A stretch of DNA of 64,000 nucleotides from an uncultured Atopobiaceae bacterium (GTDB lineage: Bacteria > Actinomycetota > Coriobacteriia > Coriobacteriales > Atopobiaceae), in NCBI GenBank assembly GCA_944320975.1, contig CALUJM010000001.1:124001-188000 (forward strand), in the 5' to 3' direction. The notes beneath the pieces are model-generated. The model saw nothing but the letters and a program-made list of their open reading frames with translations. It ran no database searches and was not told the DNA's origin. Position 1 is the first letter of the stretch; every line of letters starts with the position of its first letter. This document shows, piece after piece, positions 18,757-26,982 of the stretch. The translations under genes were made by a program, and so were the position numbers.

Positions 18757-19714
18757 CTCCGAGCACCTCCCCCAGCACCGCGCGCCACGCCTCCACGAGC
18801 GCGTCCGGTGAGACGGGGCGTATCCCCTGGGAGATGGCCCAGCGCGCGGCGGCGCCGAGGTCGCTGGCGCCGACCTCCCATGCGAGCGCGGCGCCCCTCC
18901 GCTCGAAGCGGCCCTGTCCGAGACAGGACTCCCGGAGGGCGTCCTCCCGTCCGCGGGGGACCTCGAAGGAGCAGCGCACCAGCTCGTCCCCCATCTGGAA
19001 CGGGAGGCGCCGCCAGTCCGTCACCGAGAAGTCGGCCGGCACCTCGTAACGCGTCGTCCCGTGCGGGGAGGCCTCGGCGATGCGGTCGACGCGGTAGGTG
19101 CGCACGCCGTCCTCGACGACCCTGCCGTCGGCCCCCACGCTCGCCGCGACGAGGTAGAGCCTCCCCCTGAGCCCGAAGACCCCGTACGGGGCCACGACCC
19201 TGCGCGACGCCCTCCCGCGCGCGTCGGTGTAGGAGAGCTCGAGCTCGCTCCGCGCCACCAGCGCATCCTTGATGGCGCCGAGCGCGCGGCCCTCCCGGCG
19301 GTCGGGGGACGCGGCGAAGGCGAGGCCGTCCGAGAAGGTGCGCGCGATCTTTGCGAGCGCGAGGCGCAGGTCGCTTGAGAAGGGAAACGCGGGGTCGTCG
19401 AGCAGGGCCTGACAGGACAGCTCGAGCACCGCGGCGTCCTGCGGCGAGAGCTCGACGCCCCGTGCGAAGGAGGCGTCCTCGTCGACCGCCCACAGCGCCT
19501 CGCCCCCCGAGCGCCCGCGCTCGGTAACGAGCAGCCCGCAGGCGGCGAGCACCTCGCGGTCGCGCGCGAAGGAGCGGCGGAAGCTGTCGGGCGAGAGCGA
19601 CGGGTAGAAGCACCGGGCGAGCTCGGAGGAGGGGATGGGCGCCCGCGCGTTCATGAACTCGAGTGCGAGCGAGCAGATCCTTCTCGCCCGCTCGTCGTCC
19701 TTCGTGACCTTCAT
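18746..19714 (-). CDS. WYL-domain transcription regulator (PafB-like)
   Basis: 322 residues. The N-terminal winged-helix (ELARCFYPSLSPDSFRRSFARDREV) is followed by a WYL domain with GVFGLRGRLYLVAASVGADG and YRVDRIAEAS. The start is ATG 19714 with GGAGGTG upstream; the open frame beyond is not coding-like. It is probably cotranscribed with the second WYL gene. An inverted repeat with a nearby -10 box lies between it and the divergent M28-like gene. Confidence 0.82.
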   Translation of the reverse strand: MKVTKDDERARRICSLALEFMNARAPIPSSELARCFYPSLSPDSFRRSFARDREVLAACGLLVTERGRSGGEALWAVDEDASFARGVELSPQDAAVLELSCQALLDDPAFPFSSDLRLALAKIARTFSDGLAFAASPDRREGRALGAIKDALVARSELELSYTDARGRASRRVVAPYGVFGLRGRLYLVAASVGADGRVVEDGVRTYRVDRIAEASPHGTTRYEVPADFSVTDWRRLPFQMGDELVRCSFEVPRGREDALRESCLGQGRFERRGAALAWEVGASDLGAAARWAISQGIRPVSPDALVEAWRAVLGEVLGDAS

Positions 19715-19776
19715 GCGGCCCGCACCTCCTCCCCCGGGCATCCCGCTTGCGTTGAAGCGGGGCACATCCGCGGCTT

Positions 19777-19808
19777 TCTTATCAGACGCCGAGGATAAGA
19801 CGTATACT
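19777..19808 (+). promoter_or_regulatory. Inverted-repeat operator and -10 box upstream of the M28-like gene
   Basis: TCTTATC (19777-19783) and GATAAGA (19794-19800) form a perfect 7-bp inverted repeat with a 10-base spacer. It ends two bases before TATACT (19803-19808). The site sits in the divergent gap with the WYL pair, so a WYL protein is a natural candidate binder (inference). Confidence 0.5.
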
Positions 19809-19867
19809 CTCTTAATTGTATGCACGTCTAGGAAAAGCTCGCGAGACTCTGCAGAAGGACGCTCAGT

Positions 19868-22621
19868 ATGGCAATGACACACGACTATCTCGACTACCTC
19901 AACCAGAGGGTCGGAATCGCCCCCGCCAACAGCCAGGAGGAGCTGCAGGCCGCCCAGACCATCGCCCACCTCATGAGCCTTCATGACGTCGAGCCCGAGA
20001 TCGAGGAGTTCGACGCCCCGTCTCTCTCCGGGCTCTTCCCGGCGATCCTGTCCATCCTCATGTTCCTCGGCGTCCTGTTCTCCGGCATCGGGGTGCTGGC
20101 GCTGACCATCGTGGGCTTCATCCTCGCGCTCATCCCGACGGTGCTCGCAGTGCTGAGGCTCTTTGGCCGCGCGCCGTCGCCCAGCTTCGGCCCCGCGGCC
20201 CGCAGCCAGAACGTCGTGGCCGTGCACCGCGCGACCGGCCCGATGGTCATGAAGGGCAACCGTCCCATCGTGATCGTGGCCCACTACGACACCCCGCGCG
20301 AGAGCTTCCTCTACTCGACGCCCATCGCACCCTACCTACCGCTCGTGGTCAAGGCGGCCAAGGTGTGCCGCTACGTCGTGGCCTTCTGCGCCTTCATCCA
20401 GATCCTGGGCTTCATCCCCGCCCCCGCGCGCCTGGTCTTCTGGCTCGTCGGGATCGTCGCGTCGCTGCCGTGCCTGCTGCTCGCCGCGGGCGACATCTAC
20501 GAGCGGGTCTCCCCGTGCACCCTGGGCGCCAACGACAACAAGACCGGCGTCGCCTCGCTGCTCGGCGTCATGGAGAACGTCCGCCCGAGCGGTCTGGTCC
20601 CCATCTCCCGCGAGCCCAAGCAGGCCGAGGACATCGAGGAGCCCGAGGACGACGAGGCCGTCGAGGAGCTTGACGAGCCCGCCGACTTCGAGGGCCAGGA
20701 CGAGACGGCTCCCTCCGAGCCCGTCATCGACGAGGCGCTCGTCGAGGAGATCCTCACGGGAAAGCGCCCGGTCGACGAGCTCGACGCGGTCGAGGAGCCG
20801 GCCGAGGCCACCGAGGCGGTCGAGGATGCGGACCTGCCCGAGCCCGAGGAGCCGACCCCGGCCGACGAGGACGTCGTGGTCGAGGAGATCGACGAGTTTG
20901 CCGAGCTCGACGAGGTTGTCGAGCCCGAGGAGCCCGTCGCGGCCGACGACGCCGACCTGACCGACGAGCTCGAGGCCGACACCGACCTCGCCGAGGTCGA
21001 GGACCTCGACGAGCCCGCCGCTGAGCCCGAGGCCGAGAAGGACCTCGAGCCCGAGCCCGCCGCTGAGCCCGATATCGACGAGCCCGAGCCCGCCGCGGAG
21101 CCCGACCTCGTGTCCGAGTCCGTTGCCGAGCAGGACGCCGCCGACGACCTCGACGAGCCCGAGCCCGTCGAGCCGCCCGCGCCCGCTCGCCCGTGCGTGG
21201 TCCCCATCGTCCGCCACGGGGCGGACGTCCTCCGCTCGCTCGAGATCCTTCCCGAGTCGTGCGAGGTCGACTATGTTGCCGCCGACGGCGGCGTGACCAC
21301 CTCGAGCAGCCCGGTCGCCGGGAAGTCCCTCTTCGACATCGACGACGACCTCGAGGAGCTCGACGAGCCCGCCTTCGACGAGCCCGAGGAGCCCTCCATC
21401 GAGGGGACTGTGCCGCTGCGCCCCCTCTCCGACGAGGACGTCGAGGCCACGAGGGAGAACCTGCTGTCCGGCGGGCGCTTCTCGCTCGTGATGGACGAGG
21501 ACGACGGCCACGGCGTCGGCCCCAAGGACTCCTCCGGCCTCACCGAGCTCACCGACGACGTCGACGTCCCCGCGCCCGACCAGCCGGCCCGCCGCCCCGC
21601 GGCGCCGGACGACCCGGAGTGGGGGACCTCCACCTACCGCCCGCAGCTCTCCAACGTGGCGCGCCGCGCCTCCCTCTTCGACCTCCCCGACCCGTTCGAG
21701 AACGAGGTCGACCCGCTCGGCGACCCCGACGCGACGCGCGTGACCCCCTCGAGGGGTCTCTTCGCCCGCCTCGGCCGCACGGGGCAGACCCCCGTCGTGC
21801 CCGAGTTTGCCCCCGAGGACGACGAGGCGGCTCCTGTTCAGGACGAGGTCGCTCCCGAGGTCTCCGACGAGGAGGTCTCCGCGCCCAAGCCCATCGAGAC
21901 GCTCTCCTCCGCCGTCGAGCGCCACAAGGGGACGTTCACGGGCCTGCTCGACCGCCTCAAGAATCTGTTCCCCGGCAAGGGCGCCGCGGACGACGACGCC
22001 GAGAACGATGAGCGCGAGGGCTGGCTCGGCGAGCCCGACGCGGAGGACGACGAGGACGACAAGGTCTGGCGCGGCGGCGCAGCCGCCCGCAACGGCCTCA
22101 GGTTCGTGGAGGAGGACGAGGTCGCCCCGACCGATGAGGAGCTCATGGAGGAGGTCTTCAGGCTCGGCGACGACGCGCTCATCTCGCACGACATCTGGTT
22201 CGTCGCTCTGGGCGGCTCCTCTCTCGACCACGCCGGCATGCGCGCCTTCCTGCAGCAGCACCGCAAGGAGATCCGAGGCAGCTTCGTCATCAACCTCAGC
22301 TGCGTAGGAGCCGGCGAGCTCAGCCTCCTCACCCACGAGGGCATCGAGGAGACGCGCCGCGCCGACCGTCGCCTCGGCCGCATCCTCAGCACCGTGGCCC
22401 GCGACGTCCACATCGAGCTCAACCAGGCGAATTACAACTGGACCTCGACTGATGCGCTGCCCGCCATGGCCTCGCGCCTGCGTGCAGTGACGCTGATGGG
22501 CATCGACGAGGCGGGCATGCCCGCGCTCGCCCGCACTGCCAACGACGTCCCGGAGAACGTGAGCGGCGAGCAGGCCACCCTGGTCACCGAGATCGTGACC
22601 GAGGCGATTCGCCGGGCGTAG
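19868..22621 (+). CDS. Membrane M28-peptidase-like protein split by a long acidic insert
   Basis: 917 residues. The N-terminal part has four hydrophobic segments (two at about 55-97, two at 168-208). It also has the M28-like metal motifs AHYDT (H139, D141) and GANDNKTGVA (D223). Residues about 250-760 are an acidic, Pro/Glu/Asp-repetitive and probably disordered stretch. The peptidase fold resumes at DIWFVALGG (775). The expected EE pair, Asp and final His are replaced (GGSS, NLSCVG near 811, TDA near 863). A catalytically degenerate protein or scaffold is therefore likely. Start ATG 19868 has AGAAGGA upstream. Confidence 0.7.
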   Translation: MAMTHDYLDYLNQRVGIAPANSQEELQAAQTIAHLMSLHDVEPEIEEFDAPSLSGLFPAILSILMFLGVLFSGIGVLALTIVGFILALIPTVLAVLRLFGRAPSPSFGPAARSQNVVAVHRATGPMVMKGNRPIVIVAHYDTPRESFLYSTPIAPYLPLVVKAAKVCRYVVAFCAFIQILGFIPAPARLVFWLVGIVASLPCLLLAAGDIYERVSPCTLGANDNKTGVASLLGVMENVRPSGLVPISREPKQAEDIEEPEDDEAVEELDEPADFEGQDETAPSEPVIDEALVEEILTGKRPVDELDAVEEPAEATEAVEDADLPEPEEPTPADEDVVVEEIDEFAELDEVVEPEEPVAADDADLTDELEADTDLAEVEDLDEPAAEPEAEKDLEPEPAAEPDIDEPEPAAEPDLVSESVAEQDAADDLDEPEPVEPPAPARPCVVPIVRHGADVLRSLEILPESCEVDYVAADGGVTTSSSPVAGKSLFDIDDDLEELDEPAFDEPEEPSIEGTVPLRPLSDEDVEATRENLLSGGRFSLVMDEDDGHGVGPKDSSGLTELTDDVDVPAPDQPARRPAAPDDPEWGTSTYRPQLSNVARRASLFDLPDPFENEVDPLGDPDATRVTPSRGLFARLGRTGQTPVVPEFAPEDDEAAPVQDEVAPEVSDEEVSAPKPIETLSSAVERHKGTFTGLLDRLKNLFPGKGAADDDAENDEREGWLGEPDAEDDEDDKVWRGGAAARNGLRFVEEDEVAPTDEELMEEVFRLGDDALISHDIWFVALGGSSLDHAGMRAFLQQHRKEIRGSFVINLSCVGAGELSLLTHEGIEETRRADRRLGRILSTVARDVHIELNQANYNWTSTDALPAMASRLRAVTLMGIDEAGMPALARTANDVPENVSGEQATLVTEIVTEAIRRA

Positions 22622-23033
22622 ACGAGAGGGCCCCGGGGGCGCGCTCACGGCCGCCCCGACTGGAGGAGCTGCGCCCTGCCGGCGTGACCGGCGGCGGGCG
22701 GCCTTCCCCCTCTCAGGGCGTCTCCGCCCAGGAGCCGCGCCCGCGGCCTTCTGCGCTTCTCGGCCGCCGCGTCGTTGGCCTGCTGTGACCACGTTCTTCT
22801 CGACATACACCGTCTCATGGGGCCTCCCGTTCTCGATGGGAGGCCCCACGTTACTCTGCGGCTCTTTCGCCCAGCGCCGCCCGAGCTTCATGCGCGCGTG
22901 CGCGCCGCTGCACCCGGGCTGCAACCGGCTTGCGCCCGGACGTGGGAGCGGCCCCTGGGTGCGGGGACGAGAAGTTCGCGCCTGCGGGGAGTCGGCCGAC
23001 CCTCCACAGAAGGCACATCATGTCAGGGCGCCA
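22622..23033. other. 412-base gap without a recognised gene
   Basis: Lies between two convergent genes. It contains one strong hairpin (22819-22847: GGGGCCTCCC/GGGAGGCCCC, 9-base loop) that could terminate or stabilise transcripts from either side, though no U-tract follows. A GTTCTTCTCG motif is at 22794. I saw no start with a good ribosome site and no tRNA or known RNA family. Confidence 0.6.
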
Positions 23034-23573
23034 TCAGGCACTTTTCGATCGGTCGAGCCCCAGGGCGCGCCGCACGGAGAGGCCGACGCTCACCCCGACG
23101 AACATCTTGACCAGATCTGGCCCCACGAAGGGAAGCACGGCCATGGCTGCCGCCGCCCGCGGCGACACGCCCATGACCCAGGAGAGCTGCGCGGTTCCCG
23201 CGGCGTAGGACGCCGTCAGCATTAGGAGCGCGCCGAGCGAGAATCGCGTCCGCTCGGGGATGCTCCTCAGGCCGCAGACGACGGCAGCCAGCGCGGTGCC
23301 AATAAGAAAGCCCCAGAGAAAGCCGCCCGTGGGCCCCAGGAGATGGGCGACGCCCCCGGAGAGACCCGAGAACACAGGCAGTCCGACGGCTCCGAGCAGC
23401 AGGTACAGCGCCACAGAGCAGACGGCGTCGCGTCCGCCGAGGACGACGGGAAGCAGCGCGAGCACCATGGTCTGGAGCGTGAAGGGCACCGGCCCGAAAG
23501 GCACGGTCACCATTGCCGAGACGGCCAGCAGGGCCGTGGACAGCCCCATGTGACAGGCTCGGGAAGATGTCAT
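23034..23573 (-). CDS. bioY: Biotin transporter BioY (ECF substrate-binding S component)
   Basis: 179 residues, almost entirely hydrophobic (about six segments). It has family motifs PFGPVPFTLQTMVLALLPVVLGGRD (around residues 25-50), YLLLGAVGLPVFSGLSGG and GPTGGFLWGF. BioY binds biotin in the membrane and works with an energy-coupling module, not encoded nearby. ATG 23573 has AAGGAG 9 bases upstream. The 120 bases before it carry repeated TAGAC/ATAG words of unknown meaning. Confidence 0.92.
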   Translation of the reverse strand: MTSSRACHMGLSTALLAVSAMVTVPFGPVPFTLQTMVLALLPVVLGGRDAVCSVALYLLLGAVGLPVFSGLSGGVAHLLGPTGGFLWGFLIGTALAAVVCGLRSIPERTRFSLGALLMLTASYAAGTAQLSWVMGVSPRAAAAMAVLPFVGPDLVKMFVGVSVGLSVRRALGLDRSKSA

Positions 23574-23801
23574 GTGCTCTCACTCCTTCCATTTGGGGAC
23601 CGCGCCGGCGCGAGCGCGGGACCCAAAGCATGCGTCTCCAGACCGGAGATACAGACCATTAGCCTATCTTCTAGTCTATTCGTCTATCATCCACCTTGTA
23701 TTTCCCAGGTTCAGAGAAGCTTGCAGGAGGCATGGGCTCGAGGAGCTCGTGCGCTTGGCGTGTACGCTCGCGGCGCCATCGTTCTTCTCAGCGGGCTGTG
23801 A

Positions 23802-23807
23802 TAGAAT
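23802..23807 (+). promoter_or_regulatory. -10 box of tRNA-Gly
   Basis: TAGAAT with an upstream TG (TGATAGAAT) ends 12 bases before the tRNA. The same TAGAAT hexamer precedes all four tRNAs in this window. Confidence 0.7.
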
Positions 23808-23819
23808 AAGCACTCGCAT

Positions 23820-23894
23820 GCGGGCATCGCCAAGTGGTAAGGCATCAGCTTCCCAAGCTGACATTCGCGGGTTCGAGTCCCGTTGCCCGCTCCA
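23820..23894 (+). tRNA. tRNA-Gly (CCC)
   Basis: Acceptor GCGGGCA pairs with TGCCCGC. Anticodon loop TTCCCAA gives CCC, T-arm is GCGGGTTCGAGTCCCGT, and CCA is encoded. A GGGCCCC/GGGGCCC hairpin follows at 23904-23921. Confidence 0.96.
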
Positions 23895-23903
23895 GAACTT
23901 TCA

Positions 23904-23921
23904 GGGCCCCGCAAGGGGCCC
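23904..23921 (+). terminator. Hairpin after tRNA-Gly
   Basis: Perfect 7-bp stem GGGCCCC/GGGGCCC with GCAA loop, followed by a short TTC. A weak U-tract, so some read-through into the aminopeptidase gene is possible. Confidence 0.55.
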
Positions 23922-23976
23922 TTCGCATGTGGGTAGAACTAAGGCGTCAGGCGCCGTCACCCCAGAAAGGAACAAC

Positions 23977-25257
23977 GTGGCCGCCCTTCCCATGACCGAC
24001 GAGGAGTGCCGTCTCGCAACCGAGGCGCTCTCCGACCAGATCGACCTCTACGCGGAGCTGCTCGTCAAGAAGGGCGTTGCTCTCCAGCCCGACCAGGAGC
24101 TCGTGCTGCAGGCGCCCGTGGAGTCGGCCGACTTCGCACGCCGCGTCGTGAGCGCTGCCTACCGCGCCGGCGCGGGGCACGTGACCGTCATCTGGCAGGA
24201 CGACGCGGTCAGCCGCCTCACCTACGAGAACTGCCCCGTCACCTTCTTCGAGTCGACGCCCTCCTGGCAGGTCGAGCAGCTCAACTCGCTTGCCGAGGCG
24301 GGAGCCGCGTTCCTGTTCCTCGAGGGACGCGACCCCTCGGCCCTCGAGGGCGTGGACCCCGCCAAGCTCGTCGCGGCCGCCAAGGCGCGCAACACCGACT
24401 GCCGCGCCTTCCGCGACGGCATGGACTTCGGGTACAACGCGTGGTGCATCGCCGGCGTTCCCGTGGCCGCCTGGGCCCGCAAGGTGTTCCCGGACGTCTC
24501 CTCAGCCGAGGCCCTCTACCGGCTCTGGGTCCTCATTCTCGAGGTCGCGCGCGCTGACGGGAAGGACCCGGAGAGCGCATGGGAGACGCACAACGCCTCG
24601 TTCGAGAAGACCAAGCGCTTCCTCAACTCCCATCACTTCGATGCGCTGCGCTACGAATCCGCCAACGGCACCAGCCTTACCGTGGGCCTGCCCGCCGCGC
24701 ACGTCTGGGACGGCGGCGCCGGGCGCACGCGCGACGGCGTGACCTTCTTCCCCAACATTCCCACCGAAGAGGTCTTCACCTCGCCGGACCGCCTGCGCGT
24801 GGACGGCGTGGTTCATGCCACCCTGCCGCTCGTGCTCTCCGGGCAGATGGTCCGCGACTTCTGGCTGCGCTTCGAGGACGGCCGCGTGGTCGACTTCGAC
24901 GCCGTGCAGGGCAAGGAGGTGCTGCGCCACATCGTCGAGACCGACGAGGGCTCGTGCCGTCTGGGCGAGGTCGCGCTCGTCTCCAAGAACACGCCCATCC
25001 GCCAGAGCGACACCCTCTTCTTCGACACGCTCTACGACGAGAACGCGAGCTGCCACCTCGCCCTGGGCATGGGTTTTCCCGAGTGTCTCGAGGGAGGCGC
25101 CAGCCTCAGCAAGGACGACCTGCTCGCCCGCGGCGTCAACCAGAGCAGCACCCACGTGGACTTCATGATCGGTGCCGACGACCTCAACATCCGCGGCATC
25201 TCAGCGGACGGGACCGAGACCGCGATCTTCGAGAACGGCCAGTGGGTCTGGGAGTAG
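23977..25257 (+). CDS. M29-family aminopeptidase (AmpS/PepS-like)
   Basis: 426 residues, the usual family length. It carries NIPTEEVFTSPD (first Glu ligand), GMGFPECLEGG and the His/Asp motif THVDFMIGADDLNIRGISADG typical of thermophilic-type dimetal aminopeptidases. GTG 23977 has AAAGGA five bases upstream; ATG 23992 is the alternative. It releases N-terminal residues from peptides in the cytoplasm. The gene lies between two tRNA genes, with no operon partner. Confidence 0.92.
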   Translation: MAALPMTDEECRLATEALSDQIDLYAELLVKKGVALQPDQELVLQAPVESADFARRVVSAAYRAGAGHVTVIWQDDAVSRLTYENCPVTFFESTPSWQVEQLNSLAEAGAAFLFLEGRDPSALEGVDPAKLVAAAKARNTDCRAFRDGMDFGYNAWCIAGVPVAAWARKVFPDVSSAEALYRLWVLILEVARADGKDPESAWETHNASFEKTKRFLNSHHFDALRYESANGTSLTVGLPAAHVWDGGAGRTRDGVTFFPNIPTEEVFTSPDRLRVDGVVHATLPLVLSGQMVRDFWLRFEDGRVVDFDAVQGKEVLRHIVETDEGSCRLGEVALVSKNTPIRQSDTLFFDTLYDENASCHLALGMGFPECLEGGASLSKDDLLARGVNQSSTHVDFMIGADDLNIRGISADGTETAIFENGQWVWE

Positions 25258-25270
25258 CGCCCGCACGTGG

Positions 25271-25276
25271 TAGAAT
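25271..25276 (+). promoter_or_regulatory. -10 box of tRNA-Lys
   Basis: TAGAAT preceded by TGG (extended -10 form), nine bases before the tRNA start. Confidence 0.7.
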
Positions 25277-25285
25277 CAAACATGC

Positions 25286-25361
25286 GCGCCGTTAGCTCAG
25301 CTGGTAGAGCAGGGGACTTTTAATCCCAAGGTCCAGGGTTCGAGACCCTGACGGCGCACCA
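25286..25361 (+). tRNA. tRNA-Lys (UUU)
   Basis: Acceptor GCGCCGT/ACGGCGC. Anticodon loop CTTTTAA gives TTT, T-arm CAGGGTTCGAGACCCTG, encoded CCA. Confidence 0.97.
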
Positions 25362-25376
25362 TCGCATACGGCTGGG

Positions 25377-25413
25377 GCCGGACGTCCTTCTCGACGCCCG
25401 GCTCTTTTTCTTT
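25377..25413 (+). terminator. Terminator after tRNA-Lys
   Basis: GCCGGACGTC pairs with GACGCCCGGC (one mismatch) across a CTTCTC-containing loop, followed by TCTTTTTCTTT. Confidence 0.8.
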
Positions 25414-25445
25414 ATCGACCACGTGTGCGACTACGTCGACCAAAC

Positions 25446-25590
25446 ATGGTTGATGAGCTCGTTGGGGACGGGCACGTGACACTCCACCGAGAACGCCACC
25501 GGCTGCAACGGCACCGCCATCGGCTTCATGCGCGTGGCCGAGCCCGTGCACTTCGCCGAGGGCGACCCGGAGAAGGACGCCCAGGCATAG
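25446..25590 (+). pseudogene. Remnant of a PTS EIIA gene
   Basis: Two fragments in different frames resemble a fructose/galactitol/ascorbate-type EIIA. The first, from ATG 25446, reads MVDELVGDGHVT. The second, after a frame change and loss of sequence, reads STENATGCNGTAIGFMRVAEPVHFAEGDPE and ends at TAG 25588. The phosphorylatable-His segment and most of the domain are absent. Its place immediately before EIIC and EIIB supports a decayed EIIA partner. If no other EIIA substitutes, this PTS may be non-functional. Confidence 0.65.
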
Positions 25591-25630
25591 CCCTGGCAGA
25601 CAGGTAGGTAGCACGTAAGGAAGGAGACCC

Positions 25631-26566
25631 ATGGACATCCTAATGGGAATCTGGACGTGGATTGCGAACAACATCCTCACGCAGCCCGCGTACTTCATCG
25701 GCGTGATCGTCGTGCTCGGTTACGCCCTCCTCAAGAAGCCGTGGTACGACATTCTGGCCGGCTTCATCAAGGCGGTCATCGGATACCAGATCCTGGCCGT
25801 CGGCTCGAGCGGACTGACCAACGCGTTCCGCCCTATCCTCGTGGGCCTGCAGGAGCGCTTCAACATGTCCGCCATGGTCATCGACCCCTACTTCGGCCAG
25901 AACGCCGTCCAGGCGGCCATGGAGGACACGAGCGCGTCTGCCCTCTCGTTCATCTCGGGCAAGTCCTTCTCGCTTGTCATGTTCCTGCTGCTCTTTGCGT
26001 TCATCCTCAACATCGTCCTCGTGGCGCTCAAGAAGTTCACCAAGTGCCGCGCTCTGTTCACCACCGGTCACGTCCAGGTGCAGCAGGCCTCCACGGCGTT
26101 CTTCCTGATCCTGTTCTGCTTCCCCGCCCTCAAGGAGCAGGACTGGGCCACGCTCGCCATCATGACGATCCTGCTCGGCAGCCCCGTCGTCGTCATGGCC
26201 GGCTTCGTGCCCCTGTTCTTCGACAACGCCACCATCGGCGTCTACGCCAACCACAAGGGCGGCCTGCGCGCCTGCATGCTCCTGCCCTTCCTCTCCGGCC
26301 TGCTCCAGGTCTTCGGCTCCGCGATCATCGCCGGCTGGGTCGGCATGGCGGCCTACGGCGGCTACCTCGGCATGTGGGACTGGGCCGTGGTCTGGCCGAT
26401 TATGACCGGCGTCATGAAGTTCCTGTCCTACGCGGGCCTCGCTATCGTGATCGTCGCCCTCATCGCCATCCCGCAGATCCAGTACCTGCGCCACAAGCAG
26501 ACCTGCTTCATGGAGGTCGAGGACTGGGAGAAGTGCAAGGAGATGCGCGCCAACGGCATCAAGTAG
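25631..26566 (+). CDS. PTS EIIC component, SgaT/UlaA (ascorbate-type) family
   Basis: 311 residues, mostly membrane helices. The start MDILMGIWTWIANNILTQPA and the stretch AGFIKAVIGYQILAVGSSG resemble the ascorbate-family EIIC, as do TTGHVQVQQAS and FDNATIGVYANHKGG. It is shorter than UlaA (about 460), lacking part of the second half. It forms the membrane channel for a phosphorylated sugar import step. AAGGAAGGAG lies before the ATG. The substrate is unknown; the downstream pentose genes favour an ascorbate- or pentitol-like compound. Confidence 0.8.
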   Translation: MDILMGIWTWIANNILTQPAYFIGVIVVLGYALLKKPWYDILAGFIKAVIGYQILAVGSSGLTNAFRPILVGLQERFNMSAMVIDPYFGQNAVQAAMEDTSASALSFISGKSFSLVMFLLLFAFILNIVLVALKKFTKCRALFTTGHVQVQQASTAFFLILFCFPALKEQDWATLAIMTILLGSPVVVMAGFVPLFFDNATIGVYANHKGGLRACMLLPFLSGLLQVFGSAIIAGWVGMAAYGGYLGMWDWAVVWPIMTGVMKFLSYAGLAIVIVALIAIPQIQYLRHKQTCFMEVEDWEKCKEMRANGIK

Positions 26567-26658
26567 CCCTCGCCTGACCTGAGCTCTGCCCGTACCACCC
26601 ACTCATACGTAAGCGGCCGGGGCGACCCCGCCCCGGCCCAAAAGAAAAGGAGAACACC

Positions 26659-26967
26659 ATGAACGCCAAGATCCTCGTCGCCTGCGCCAACGGAGCCGGT
26701 ACCTCCCTCATGATGAAGATGACCGCCGAGCGCGTCACCAAGAAGCTCGGCATGGGCGTCGCCGACATCCACCACTGCGCGCTCTCCGAGGGCGTCTCCT
26801 CCGCGCGCCAGTACGACATCGTCTTCGCGCCCCTGAACTTCAAGAACATGTACGACGAGGCCGAGAAGGCCGGCGTCACCGTCATCGGCCTGCGCAACGT
26901 CCTCTCCGACAAGGAGATGGAGGAGGCCCTCGTCTCCACCGGCGCCGCCGAGAAGTTCAAGGCCTAG
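26659..26967 (+). CDS. PTS EIIB component, SgaB-like
   Basis: 102 residues with the phospho-cysteine P-loop VACANGAGTSL (Cys near residue 10), the family hallmark. It passes phosphate from EIIA to the sugar in EIIC. AAAGGAG precedes the ATG. The 92-base gap from EIIC holds a GGCCGGGGC/GCCCCGGCC hairpin (26615-26638) that may set differential mRNA stability. Confidence 0.9.
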   Translation: MNAKILVACANGAGTSLMMKMTAERVTKKLGMGVADIHHCALSEGVSSARQYDIVFAPLNFKNMYDEAEKAGVTVIGLRNVLSDKEMEEALVSTGAAEKFKA

Positions 26968-26982
26968 GGGACGGCGAGACGC

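Noticed and set aside
22622-23033. Gene or signal-recognition RNA in this gap
   Set aside because: No frame with a ribosome site and coding character, and no SRP RNA tetraloop motif could be found.
23574-23700. Riboswitch before bioY
   Set aside because: Repeated TAGAC words are present but I recognise no riboswitch core.
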